A stretch of 46,197 nucleotides of DNA. Source: Azospirillum tabaci. Its GTDB lineage: Bacteria > Pseudomonadota > Alphaproteobacteria > Azospirillales > Azospirillaceae. The stretch is from NCBI RefSeq assembly GCF_014596085.1, contig NZ_JACCJY010000014.1:1-46197 (forward strand), read 5' to 3'. The position numbers were made by a program, and so were the translations under genes. This document shows, one piece after another, positions 8,052 through 16,637 of the stretch. Position 1 is the first letter of the stretch. Every line of letters starts with the position of its first letter. The notes under the pieces were generated by a model. The model saw nothing but the letters and a program-made list of their open reading frames with translations, was not told where the DNA came from and ran no database searches.

Positions 8052-8391
8052 GGTCTTCCATACTCTCGTTCAGGATGGCTGCGATCCGGTGATCCACATC
8101 GGGAAGCCGGTGCACGACCACGTCCCATACGATGGCCAGATCGACGCCCAGGTAATTGTGGATCAGCACGTCGCGAAGCGCCGCCATGTTCTTCCATGGA
8201 AGGTCGGAATGTTGTGATCGCAGCTCCGGCGAAAGCTTCTTCGTTGCTTCGCCGATAATCTCCAGATTGCGGATGACGCCGTCCTGAAGGAGCGTGCGGG
8301 TGAAAAAGTCGTCGCGCCCGGTGGCCGTATACTCCATCACACGGCGGATGGCCTCGCGGATGTGTTCCAGATAAGCACGGTCAGCGGTCAC
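8035..8391 (-). CDS. hepT: HepT-like HEPN ribonuclease toxin (DUF86)
   Basis: The 118-residue helical protein has the HEPN active-site motif R73-x4-H78-N-Y80 (RDVLIHNY) and the DUF86 signature QDGVIRNLEIIGEATKKL. HepT toxins cut RNA or tRNA. In characterised pairs the partner MntA inactivates HepT by adding AMP residues to the Tyr of this motif; Y80 is in the right place. The GTG start overlaps the stop of mntA by 4 nt (GTGA), a sign of coupled translation. It overlaps the convergent tadA by 17 bp. The motif is intact, so the toxin should be active unless blocked. Confidence 0.88.
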   Translation of the reverse strand: MTADRAYLEHIREAIRRVMEYTATGRDDFFTRTLLQDGVIRNLEIIGEATKKLSPELRSQHSDLPWKNMAALRDVLIHNYLGVDLAIVWDVVVHRLPDVDHRIAAILNESMEDPSAAP

Positions 8392-8684
8392 AGGGATCGC
8401 GCCGACCGAAGAATTCCGTCGCGCATGTAAGGCGACAGGCCACGCTCTGTCACCACATCAACGGCAGCGCCGGTTCGTTCCTCCAAAGCGTGCTTCAATT
8501 CGATCAGGTCGAACAAATCCCGCCCTGGCTCCAACTCCACGAGAAGGTCCAGGTCGCTGTCGGGCCGTGCCCTCCCCGTGGCACGGGAGCCGAAGACGCG
8601 CAGGTTGCTGGCTCCGTAACGGGAAGCCAGAGCCTTGATGTCTTCGGCTGACACGCCAGCCGGCAGTTGGAGCGCCGTCGCCAT
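8388..8684 (-). CDS. mntA: MntA-like minimal nucleotidyltransferase antitoxin
   Basis: The 98-residue protein has the nucleotidyltransferase motif G32-S33-x10-D44-x-D46 (FGSRATGRARPDSDLDLLVE), with a third candidate Asp at the DVVTE segment. In characterised MntA-HepT pairs this enzyme adenylylates the HepT toxin. It lies first in a two-gene unit, 31 nt after purD on the same strand. TATAAT at 8691-8696 ends 6 nt before the ATG, so a message started there would be nearly or wholly leaderless. AGGGG between TATAAT and ATG could alternatively act as the ribosome site on a longer transcript from purD. Confidence 0.88.
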   Translation of the reverse strand: MATALQLPAGVSAEDIKALASRYGASNLRVFGSRATGRARPDSDLDLLVELEPGRDLFDLIELKHALEERTGAAVDVVTERGLSPYMRDGILRSARSL

Positions 8685-8690
8685 GCCCCT

Positions 8691-8719
8691 ATTATAGCGT
8701 CAAAGCGGGGCGCCGTCAG
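8691..8719 (-). promoter_or_regulatory. Candidate mntA-hepT promoter overlapping the purD stop
   Basis: On the minus strand CTGACG (8714-8719) and TATAAT (8691-8696) are separated by exactly 17 bp. The -35-like hexamer covers the purD stop codon (8716-8718). Initiation 6-7 nt after TATAAT would fall at the A of the mntA ATG. Confidence 0.5.
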
Positions 8720-10002
8720 CGCCCCACCGCCCGCCAGCCAATGTCGCGGCGGCAGAAGCCGTCCGGCCAGTCCAGCGCGTCGACGCCCTGATAGGCACGC
8801 TTCTGCGCCTCGGCCACGGTCGGGGCCTTGGCGGTCACGCCCAGGACGCGCCCGCCGGTGGACAGCACCCGCCCATCGACCCGCTTCGTGCCGGCGTGGA
8901 AGACGGTGACGCCCTCCACCGCGTTGGCGGCGTCGAAGCCCTTGATCTCCGTGTTCTTCACGTAATCGCCAGGGTAGCCGTTCGCCGCCATGACGACGCA
9001 CAGCGCCGTCTCGTCGTGCCAGCGCAGGTCGATGTTCTTCAACTGGCCGTCCGCCGCCGCGATCAGGGCGGCCAGCGCGTCGGACTTCAGGCGCATCATC
9101 AGCGTCTGGCATTCCGGGTCGCCGAAGCGGACGTTGAACTCCAGCGTCTTCGGCACCGGGTTGCCGTCGGCGTCCTTGCCGATCATCAGGCCGGCGAACA
9201 GCACGCCCTTGAAGGGGCGCCCCTCCGCCGCCATGCCCTTGACGGTCGGCTCGACGATCTCGCGCATCACGCGGGCCTGGAGGTCCGGGGTCAGCGCCGG
9301 GGCCGGGGAGTAGGCGCCCATGCCGCCGGTGTTCGGGCCGGTGTCGCCGTCGCCCACCGCCTTGTGGTCCTGGGCCGAGGCCAGCGGCAGGGCCGATTCA
9401 CCGTCGCACAGCGCGAAGAAGCTGACCTCCTCGCCGTCCAGGAACTCCTCGACCACCACCTCGGCCCCGGCGGCGCCGAAGCGGCCCTCGACCAGGGCCT
9501 CGTCGATGGCGGCGAAGGCCTCCTCCTCGGTGCGGGCGACGGTCACGCCCTTGCCGGCGGCCAGACCGTCGGCCTTGACCACGATGGGGGCGCCGTTCTT
9601 GCGCACGAAGTCCTTGGCGGCCTCGACGTCCTTGAAGCGGCCATAGGCGGCGGTCGGCACGCCGTACTTGGCCAGGATGTCCTTCATGAAACCCTTGGAG
9701 CCCTCAAGCTCCGCCGCCGCGGCGCTGGGGCCGAAGGCCTTGATGCCGATGGCGGTCAGCTTGTCGACGAGGCCCAGCACCAGCGGCCCTTCCGGCCCGA
9801 CGACCACGAAGTCGACGGCCTTGTCCTGGGCGAAGCGGACCAGGGCGTCCACGTCCTCGGCGCCGATGGCGACGCATTCGGCCACGTCCGCGATGCCGGC
9901 GTTGCCCGGCGCGCAGTAGAGCGTGTCGCACAGCGGCGAGTTCTGAATGGCCCAGCACAGCGCATGCTCGCGCCCACCCGACCCGACCACCAGGACTTTC
10001 AT
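8716..10002 (-). CDS. purD: Phosphoribosylamine-glycine ligase (GAR synthetase)
   Basis: PurD makes glycinamide ribonucleotide from phosphoribosylamine, glycine and ATP, the second step of purine synthesis. The 428-residue protein is full length with [19 protein letters not shown] at the N-terminus, the phosphate and ATP-grasp segments [54 protein letters not shown] and [21 protein letters not shown] lies just before the ATG. It is divergent from xseA with 57 bp between. The mntA-hepT pair follows on the same strand. Confidence 0.97.
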   Translation of the reverse strand: MKVLVVGSGGREHALCWAIQNSPLCDTLYCAPGNAGIADVAECVAIGAEDVDALVRFAQDKAVDFVVVGPEGPLVLGLVDKLTAIGIKAFGPSAAAAELEGSKGFMKDILAKYGVPTAAYGRFKDVEAAKDFVRKNGAPIVVKADGLAAGKGVTVARTEEEAFAAIDEALVEGRFGAAGAEVVVEEFLDGEEVSFFALCDGESALPLASAQDHKAVGDGDTGPNTGGMGAYSPAPALTPDLQARVMREIVEPTVKGMAAEGRPFKGVLFAGLMIGKDADGNPVPKTLEFNVRFGDPECQTLMMRLKSDALAALIAAADGQLKNIDLRWHDETALCVVMAANGYPGDYVKNTEIKGFDAANAVEGVTVFHAGTKRVDGRVLSTGGRVLGVTAKAPTVAEAQKRAYQGVDALDWPDGFCRRDIGWRAVGR

Positions 10003-10059
10003 GGCACCTCGTCCTTCCACGCTTGTTGCCGACACCGCGCCTTGTATCATGGTGCCGCC

Positions 10060-11691
10060 ATGACTCAAGACCTTGATATGACCTCTCCGCTGATCGCCCC
10101 CGAGCCGCGCCCCGGCTCGAACCTGCCGGAATTCTCGGTGGGCGACCTCGCCCGGCGCCTGAAGCGCAGCATCGAGGAGGAGTTCGGCTTCGTCCGCGTG
10201 CGCGGCGAGATCTCCCAGCCCAAGCGGCACAGCTCCGGCCACTGCTACCTCCGCCTGAAGGACGACACGGCGGTGATCGAGGCGGTGTGCTGGCGCGGCA
10301 CCGCGTCGAAGCTGGCCGTCCAGCCGGCGGAGGGGCTGGAGGTCATCGTCACCGGGCGCATGACGACCTACCCCGGACGCTCGCAATACCAGCTCATCAT
10401 CGAGTCGATGGAGCTGGCCGGCGAGGGCGCTCTTCTGAAGATGCTGGAGGAGCGCAAGAAGCGCCTCGCGGCGGAGGGGCTGTTCGACGCCGGGCGCAAG
10501 AAGCCCATCCCCTTCCTGCCCGACGTGATCGGCGTCGTCACCTCCCCCACCGGGGCGGTCATCCGCGACATCCTGCACCGGCTGCACGACCGTTTCCCGC
10601 GCCGGGTCCTGCTCTGGCCGGTCGCCGTCCAGGGCGAGCGGGCGGCGGCGGAGGTCACCGCGGCGATCGAGGGCTTCAACCGCATCGTCCCCGGCGGGCC
10701 GGTGCCGCGCCCGGACCTGCTGATCGTGGCGCGCGGCGGCGGCTCGCTGGAGGACCTGATGGCCTTCAACGAGGAGAACGTCGTCCGCGCGGCGGCGGCC
10801 AGCCGCATCCCGCTGATCTCCGCGGTCGGGCACGAGACGGACACCACCCTGATCGACTTCGCGTCCGACCGCCGCGCCCCCACCCCCACGGCGGCGGCGG
10901 AGATGGCCGTTCCGGTGCGGGCGGAGCTGCTCGCCCAGGTGCTGGACGACGAGCGGCGCATGGTCGGGGCCGCCACCCGGATGCTGGCCGAGCGGCGGAC
11001 GCGGGTGGAGGGGCTGGCCCGCGGCCTCGGCGACCCGCGCGCCCTGCTGGAAAGCCACGCCCAGCGGCTGGACGACCGGGCGGAGCGGCTGGCGCTGGCC
11101 GCCGCCGCCCTGCTCGACCGCCGCCGCACCCGCCTGAACGAGCTGGGTGCGGCGCTGCGCCACCCGCGCGAGAAGCTGGCCGAGGCCGGGCAGCGGCTGG
11201 CGTCGGAATCCCGCGCGCTCGATGGCGCGCTGCGCCACGCCGTCGTCGCGGCGCGCGGCCAGTATGAGCGGGTGAGCGGACGGCTGACGCTCGGCCCGAT
11301 CCGCGTGAAGTTCGGCGACGGCAGCCGGCGGATGTCCGACCTGACGCCCCGGCTGGACCGCAGCTACGGCAAGGCGGTGGAGGAGCGCGCGGCGAAGCTG
11401 GCGGCGGTGGGGCAGCTTCTGGAAAGCTATTCCTACAAGGGCGTCCTGGAGCGCGGCTTCGCTCTGGTGCAATCCGGCGACGGCAAGCCGCTGACCAGGG
11501 CCGCCCAGGCCACGCCGGGTCTGGCGGTGTCGCTGGTCTTCGCCGATGGCCAAGCCGCCGCGACGGTGGACGGTGGGCCGCGGGTGGATGTTCCGCCCGC
11601 CGCTGCGCCAGAGCCGAAGCCCAAGGCGGCCAAGGCCAAGCCAGAGCCAAAGAAGCCGCAGCGCCCGCCGGTTCAGGGGAGTCTTTTCTGA
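10060..11691 (+). CDS. xseA: Exodeoxyribonuclease VII large subunit
   Basis: XseA with XseB degrades single-stranded DNA from both ends. The 543-residue protein has the N-terminal OB-fold (about 25-120, [20 protein letters not shown]), and the catalytic blocks [15 protein letters not shown] (about 159-172), [16 protein letters not shown] (about 224-239) and [14 protein letters not shown] (about 254-267). A coiled-coil-like middle and a Pro/Lys/Ala-rich tail make it longer than the E. coli protein. The start at 10060 gives the normal N-terminus; an ATG at 10078 is the alternative and neither has a strong ribosome site. xseB is not adjacent. Confidence 0.95.
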   Translation: MTQDLDMTSPLIAPEPRPGSNLPEFSVGDLARRLKRSIEEEFGFVRVRGEISQPKRHSSGHCYLRLKDDTAVIEAVCWRGTASKLAVQPAEGLEVIVTGRMTTYPGRSQYQLIIESMELAGEGALLKMLEERKKRLAAEGLFDAGRKKPIPFLPDVIGVVTSPTGAVIRDILHRLHDRFPRRVLLWPVAVQGERAAAEVTAAIEGFNRIVPGGPVPRPDLLIVARGGGSLEDLMAFNEENVVRAAAASRIPLISAVGHETDTTLIDFASDRRAPTPTAAAEMAVPVRAELLAQVLDDERRMVGAATRMLAERRTRVEGLARGLGDPRALLESHAQRLDDRAERLALAAAALLDRRRTRLNELGAALRHPREKLAEAGQRLASESRALDGALRHAVVAARGQYERVSGRLTLGPIRVKFGDGSRRMSDLTPRLDRSYGKAVEERAAKLAAVGQLLESYSYKGVLERGFALVQSGDGKPLTRAAQATPGLAVSLVFADGQAAATVDGGPRVDVPPAAAPEPKPKAAKAKPEPKKPQRPPVQGSLF

Positions 11692-11700
11692 GGGTGACCC

Positions 11701-11864
11701 TGCCCCCACCCTAACCCTCCCCCGCTATCGCAGGGGAGGGAACTGCCGCCGCTTCGCAGAAGGCACCCTCCCCTGCACAGCTCTCGCGCAAACCAAAGGT
11801 TTGCGCTGACGCGGCAGGCGGACCGAAGGTCCGCCGAGAGCGGGGGAGGGTCGGGGTGGGGGCA
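11701..11864. repeat. Inverted-repeat element, copy A, between xseA and pyrC
   Basis: The 164-bp element has 26-bp terminal inverted repeats that match at 24 positions (11701-11726 and 11839-11864; the outer part reads TGCCCCCACCC). Inside are two perfect hairpins: 11786-11806 (GCGCAAACC, AAA loop) and 11817-11835 (GGCGGACC, GAA loop). No protein is encoded. Related elements are at 31586-31655 and 40777-40891. It lies between converging genes and could act as a bidirectional transcription end or as a mobile REP/MITE-like unit. Confidence 0.8.
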
Positions 11865-11895
11865 ACCGCAGCAGCAACGCCCGCCCCGCAGCCCC

Positions 11896-12951
11896 TCAAG
11901 CCGCGCCGACGAAGCTCCAGCGCGTCGTCTCGCCGCTGCGGAAGGGCAGCACGGCCTCGCCGTCGGCGGTCAGCACGATGTCCGGCGTCGTGGACGGCGT
12001 GCGCTCCAGCACCACCTTGTCCTCGTTGACCGGCAGGCCGTAGAAGCGCGGGCCGTTCAGGCTGGCGAAGGCCTCCAGCTTGTCCAGCGCGCCCGCCTCG
12101 TCGAAGGCTTCGGCGTAAAGTTCCAGGGCGTTGGCCGCGGTGAAGCAGCCGGCGCAGCCGCAGGCGCTCTCCTTCGCGGTCACCGTGTGCGGGGCGGTGT
12201 CGGTGCCCAGGAAGAACGGCCCCTCGCCCGAGGTCGCCGCCTCGACCAGCGCCACGCGGTGCGTCTCGCGCTTGGCGATGGGCAGGCAGTAGAGGTGCGG
12301 GCGGATGCCGCCGGCGAACAGGTGGCTGCGGTTGATCAGCAGGTGGTGCGCCGTGATCGTCGCCCCCACCCGGCCCGAGGCGGCGTGCTCGCGCACGAAG
12401 GCCACGGCCTCCGCGGTGGTCGCGTGCTCCAGCACCACGCGCAGCGCCGTGTAACGCTCCAGCAGCGGGCCGAGGGTGCGCTCCAGGAACACCGCCTCGC
12501 GGTCGAAGATGTCGACATGGGCGTCGGTCACCTCGCCATGGATCAACAGCGGCATGCCGATCTCCGCCATGCGCTCCAGCACCGGCGCGATCTTGCCGAG
12601 GTCGGTCACGCCGTGGGCGCTGTTGGTGGTGGCGTTGGCCGGGTAGAGCTTGGCGGCGGCGAACACGCCGTCTTCGAAGCCCTGGGCCAGATCCTCGGCG
12701 TCGGTGCCGTCGGTCAGATAGGCGGTCATCAGCGGCGTGAAGGACTGGTCCGCCGGCAGGGCCGCCAGGATGCGCTCCCGATAGGCGACGGCGTCGGCGG
12801 CCTTGGTCACCGGCGGCTTCAGGTTCGGCATGATGATGGCGCGGCCGAACTGGCGGGCGGTGAAGGGCAGCACCGCCTTCAGCATGGCGCCGTCGCGCAG
12901 GTGCACATGCCAGTCGTCGGGACGGCGGAGGACGAGACGGTCGGTGGGCAT
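11896..12951 (-). CDS. pyrC: Dihydroorotase
   Basis: PyrC cyclises carbamoyl aspartate to dihydroorotate in pyrimidine synthesis. The 351-residue protein is of the PyrC (E. coli-like) class with the two-zinc site: H15 and H17 ([10 protein letters not shown]), the lysine that is carboxylated, K101 ([13 protein letters not shown]), H138 (LLIHGEV), H176 (VLEHAT) and D251 (FLGTDTAPH). All residues are present. It converges on xseA across repeat copy A. Confidence 0.96.
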   Translation of the reverse strand: MPTDRLVLRRPDDWHVHLRDGAMLKAVLPFTARQFGRAIIMPNLKPPVTKAADAVAYRERILAALPADQSFTPLMTAYLTDGTDAEDLAQGFEDGVFAAAKLYPANATTNSAHGVTDLGKIAPVLERMAEIGMPLLIHGEVTDAHVDIFDREAVFLERTLGPLLERYTALRVVLEHATTAEAVAFVREHAASGRVGATITAHHLLINRSHLFAGGIRPHLYCLPIAKRETHRVALVEAATSGEGPFFLGTDTAPHTVTAKESACGCAGCFTAANALELYAEAFDEAGALDKLEAFASLNGPRFYGLPVNEDKVVLERTPSTTPDIVLTADGEAVLPFRSGETTRWSFVGAA

Positions 12952-13120
12952 GGCGGCTCCGGCACGGATGTGTGGGGGTTTGCCGGAGTTCTAGCCCCTT
13001 ACGGCCCCCCGCTCAACGGTATCGGGGCGGTATCCGGCCACTGCGCTGGTGACGGGACCGGCGAAAGCCGCTAGAACCCTAGCCGAATCCCTAGGGACAT
13101 TCGAAGCCGGACCCGCGCCG

Positions 13121-14470
13121 ATGAGCCTGATCACCCCCCGCACCCCGCCCGGAACGATGGAGCTGCTGCCGCGCCAGCAAGTGGCCTTCCAGCGTCTTCT
13201 CGACACCATCCGCCGCGGCTACGAGCGGTTCGGCTTCGTGCCGGTGGAAACCCCGGTGTTCGAGACGGTGGACACCCTGCTGACCAAGTCCGGCGGCGAG
13301 ACCGAGAAGCAGGTCTATTTCGTTCAGTCCACCGGCGCCCTCCAGCAGGGGAACAAGCCGGACATCGCGCTGCGCTTCGACCTGACGGTGCCGCTCGCCC
13401 GCTACGTGGCGGAGCATGAGCGCGACCTCGCCTTCCCCTTCCGCCGCTACCAGATCCAGCGCGTCTACCGCGGGGAACGGGCGCAGCGCGGGCGCTTCCG
13501 CGAATTCTACCAGTGCGACATCGACGTGATCGGCAAGGACAGCCTGTCCGCCCATTACGACGCGGAGATCCCGGCGGTCATCTACCACGTCTTCAGCGAA
13601 CTGGACTTCGGCGGCTTCACCATCAACGTGAACAACCGCAAGGTCCTGCTCGGCCTGCTCGACGGGCTGGGCGTGGACGACGCGGAGAAGCGCGTCCTGG
13701 TCCTGCGTGAGATCGACAAGCTGGACAAGATCGGCCGCGACAAGGTGCGCGACAGCCTGACCGGCCTCGGCATGACCGCCGACGCGGCGGAAACGATCCT
13801 GTCCCTGATCGACGCCAAGGGCACGAACGAGGAGACGCTCGCCGCGCTGGGCGCGCTGGGCATCGAGAACGAGACCTTCCGCCAGGGCGTTTCGGAGCTG
13901 ACCACCGTCGTCCAGGGGCTGAAGGCCCTCCAGGTGCCGGACGGCGTGGTGCGCATCAACCTCGCCATCGCGCGCGGGCTCGACTACTACACCGGCACCG
14001 TCTACGAGACCTTCCTGAACGACCATCCGGGGATCGGCAGCGTGTGCTCCGGCGGGCGCTACGACAACCTCGCCAGCCACTACACCAAGTCGAAGCTGCC
14101 GGGTGTCGGCATCTCCATCGGCGCGACGCGGCTGTTCTACCAGCTCATGGAGGCCGGCATCATCAAGGACGGCGGCGCCACCGCCCAGGTCCTGGTGACG
14201 CAGATGGACCCGGCCCTGTCCGCCGACTATTACAGCCTCGCGACGGCGCTGCGTGCGGCGGGCATCAACACGGAAATCCAGCTCGACGGCGGCAAGCTCG
14301 CCAAGCAGATGAAATATGCCGACAAGGCGGGCATCCCGCTGGTCGTCCTGATGGGCTCCGACGAGAAGGCCCGCGGCACGGCGACGCTGAAGCATCTGGT
14401 GAAGGGCGAGCAGGTTGAAGTCCCGCTGGCCGACCTCGCCGCCAAGGCGAAGGAACTGCTGGGGGCATAG
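13121..14470 (+). CDS. hisS: Histidyl-tRNA synthetase
   Basis: HisS charges tRNA-His. The 449-residue class II synthetase has motif 1 around [14 protein letters not shown], motif 2 ([30 protein letters not shown]), the histidine-binding [11 protein letters not shown] and CSGGRYDNL, motif 3 ([13 protein letters not shown]) and a C-terminal anticodon-binding domain (from about 350). The start at 13121 matches family N-termini; upstream in-frame codons are open but not conserved-looking. The downstream TPR gene starts 24 bp later and may be cotranscribed. Confidence 0.96.
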   Translation: MSLITPRTPPGTMELLPRQQVAFQRLLDTIRRGYERFGFVPVETPVFETVDTLLTKSGGETEKQVYFVQSTGALQQGNKPDIALRFDLTVPLARYVAEHERDLAFPFRRYQIQRVYRGERAQRGRFREFYQCDIDVIGKDSLSAHYDAEIPAVIYHVFSELDFGGFTINVNNRKVLLGLLDGLGVDDAEKRVLVLREIDKLDKIGRDKVRDSLTGLGMTADAAETILSLIDAKGTNEETLAALGALGIENETFRQGVSELTTVVQGLKALQVPDGVVRINLAIARGLDYYTGTVYETFLNDHPGIGSVCSGGRYDNLASHYTKSKLPGVGISIGATRLFYQLMEAGIIKDGGATAQVLVTQMDPALSADYYSLATALRAAGINTEIQLDGGKLAKQMKYADKAGIPLVVLMGSDEKARGTATLKHLVKGEQVEVPLADLAAKAKELLGA

Positions 14471-14494
14471 TCCCCACCACAGAAGGCCCCGCCC

Positions 14495-16420
14495 ATGGCC
14501 ACCGTCGCCGAAGCCCTGAACCTTGCGCTCGACCATCATCTGTCCGGGCGGCTGGAGGAGGCGCGGCTGCTCTACGGCCGCATCCTGGCGGTGGACCCGG
14601 ACAACCCCCACGCCCTGCATTTCGCCGGGCTGCTGGCGGCCCAGACCGGCGCGGTGACGGACGGGGTGGCGATGATCCGCAAGGCGGCGGCGCGGCTGCC
14701 GCTCGCCGCCGACATCCACGGCAACCTCGGCAAGGCGCTGATGGCGCTGGGAACGCCGGACGGAGCGGCGCAGGCCGCGAGCGCCTTCCGCAGCGTCCTC
14801 GCTCTGCAACCCGACGGCGCCGGTGACTGGTTCGCCCTGGGCGGCGCCCTGATCGAGGCCGGCGACGGACTCGCCGCCCAGCGTGCCCTGACCCGCGCCC
14901 TGACGGCCAGCGCCGCCACCGACAGCGAGCCTCTGGCCGAAGCGTTCGAGCGGGCCGGTATGCTGCTCTACGCCGCCGCCGATTGGGCGGGCGCCGCCGA
15001 CGCCTTCCGCAAGGCGCGCAGCCTCGCCCCGCAGCGGGCCGAGGCGCACCGCAAGCTCGGCGCCGCGCTGGCCCAGACGGGCGACCCGGAGGGCGCCGTG
15101 GAGGCGCTGGACGCGGCGCTGCGGCTCGATCCCACCTTGGCCGAGGCGCAGACCAACCTCGTCCATCTCCTGGTCACGCTGGGCCGTTTCGACGAGGCGG
15201 AACGGGCCGGCCGCCGGGCGGTGGCGCTGGACCCCGGCAACGCCGACGCCTACGGCAACATGGTGCCGCTGCTGGAACAGACCGTCCGCGTCGCTGAGGC
15301 GCTGCGCCAGTGCCGGCGCGCGGCGCGCATCGCCCCGGAGCGGGCCGCCTTCCACCGCAACCGCCTGTCCCTTCTGCTGCACGAGGGCCGCCGCGACGAG
15401 GCCGTCGCCGCCGGGCGGGAGGCCATCCGCCTCGCCCCCGCCGACGCCGACGCCCATTTGGCGCTCGCCGTCGCCCTGCTCGCTTCCGGGCAAATGCGCG
15501 AGGGTTGGGAGGAGTTCGAGTGGCGCTGGGAGACCCGGCAGCTCAACCCCGTGCACCGCGGCTTCCCCCAGCCGCAATGGACGGGGGCGGAGGATGTGGC
15601 GGGCCGGACCATCCTGCTCTACGCCGAACAGGGACTCGGCGACACCCTGCAGTTCGTCCGCTACGCGCCGCGGCTGGCCGAGCGGGGGGCGCGGGTGATC
15701 GTCGGCTGCTCCCCCGCCCTGGTCCGGCTGATGGAGCGGGTGGACGGCGTGTCGGCCGCCGTCGCCTGGGGCGGGGAGCTTCCCGCCTTCGACCTGCACA
15801 TCCCGATGATGAGCCTGCCCCGCGCCTTCGGGACGGATCTGGACAGCATCCCGGCCGCGGTGCCCTATCTTCGCGCCGACCCCGCCGACGTCGCGGTCTG
15901 GCGTGAGCGCGTGCCGGCGGACGGGCGTCCGCGAGTCGGGCTGGTCTGGGCCGGCTCGCCGCGCACGGTGCGTGGGGTGGCGAGCCCGATCGACCGGCGG
16001 CGCAGCCTGCCGCTGGCCGCCCTGGCTCCCCTGGCCGATGTGGCGGGGGTGCGCTTCGTCAGCCTTCAGATGGGGCCGGGCGCGGCGCAGCTGGCCGAGC
16101 CTCCAGCGGGAATGGACATCGTCGACCCAATGGGCAGCGTCCGCGACTTCGCCGACACGGCGGCGCTGGCCGAGACGCTGGACCTCGTCATCACGGTGGA
16201 CACCTCCGTCTGCCACCTCGCGGGCGGGCTGGGACGGCCGACCTGGACGCTCTCGCGCGCCGACGCCTGCTGGCGCTGGCTGGGCAACCGGGAGGTCAAC
16301 CCCTGGTACCCGACCATGCGGGTGTTCGGCCAGGACCGCTCCGGCGACTGGTCGGGCGTGGTCACCCGCCTGCGCGCGGCGTTAACGGATTTCGTGGCAA
16401 CACACAGTCACACTTCTTAA
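14495..16420 (+). CDS. TPR protein with a C-terminal glycosyltransferase-like domain
   Basis: The 641-residue protein has tetratricopeptide repeats over about residues 1-330 (units such as AEAHRKLGAALAQTGDPEGA and ADAYGNMVPLLEQ). A C-terminal domain from about 365 contains LLYAEQGLGDTLQFVRYAPR, VGLVWAGSP, LVITVDTSVCHLAGGLGRP and WRWL, which resembles GT9/GT41-type folds found in many proteobacterial TPR proteins. It may glycosylate a surface protein or polysaccharide, but donor and acceptor are unknown. No signal peptide is seen, so it is probably cytoplasmic. It follows hisS closely; the next gene is 217 bp further on. Confidence 0.8.
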   Translation: MATVAEALNLALDHHLSGRLEEARLLYGRILAVDPDNPHALHFAGLLAAQTGAVTDGVAMIRKAAARLPLAADIHGNLGKALMALGTPDGAAQAASAFRSVLALQPDGAGDWFALGGALIEAGDGLAAQRALTRALTASAATDSEPLAEAFERAGMLLYAAADWAGAADAFRKARSLAPQRAEAHRKLGAALAQTGDPEGAVEALDAALRLDPTLAEAQTNLVHLLVTLGRFDEAERAGRRAVALDPGNADAYGNMVPLLEQTVRVAEALRQCRRAARIAPERAAFHRNRLSLLLHEGRRDEAVAAGREAIRLAPADADAHLALAVALLASGQMREGWEEFEWRWETRQLNPVHRGFPQPQWTGAEDVAGRTILLYAEQGLGDTLQFVRYAPRLAERGARVIVGCSPALVRLMERVDGVSAAVAWGGELPAFDLHIPMMSLPRAFGTDLDSIPAAVPYLRADPADVAVWRERVPADGRPRVGLVWAGSPRTVRGVASPIDRRRSLPLAALAPLADVAGVRFVSLQMGPGAAQLAEPPAGMDIVDPMGSVRDFADTAALAETLDLVITVDTSVCHLAGGLGRPTWTLSRADACWRWLGNREVNPWYPTMRVFGQDRSGDWSGVVTRLRAALTDFVATHSHTS

Positions 16421-16637
16421 CCACACAACCAATGGGCGCATTCGTGGCGCCGACGCAACGGTCCGCTACGAATTTGAGTTACACCGATTTCGAGGCGGAC
16501 TCGCACTCTCGAAGGGCGAGGGATTACACCGGTTGTTAACCAAGGCGCCTCTACATTCCGGCCATATCGCTCGGCCAATTTGCCGAGCATTTTAACCAAT
16601 TCGCGGGCGTCGCTCGCGGTCATGGCTGGAGCCGGAC
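16421..16637. other. AT-richer upstream region of the penicillin-binding protein gene
   Basis: This 217-bp gap is less GC-rich than its flanks. It holds three TTAACC motifs (16417-16422, 16536-16541, 16592-16597; half-sites of the CtrA type), two TTACACCG repeats (16479-16486, 16524-16531) and a perfect 7-bp hairpin GCTCGGC/GCCGAGC (16569-16588) followed by ATTTT, a possible weak terminator for the TPR gene. An open frame on the minus strand across it has no family resemblance and I do not call it. Confidence 0.4.

Noticed and set aside
11701..11864. CRISPR-like or tRNA-like structure
   Set aside because: The repeats are inverted, not direct with spacers, and no tRNA arms are present.
13091..16216. 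A 1041-residue open frame antisense to hisS and the TPR gene
   Set aside because: It spans two well-supported genes on the opposite strand and its product has no recognisable family.
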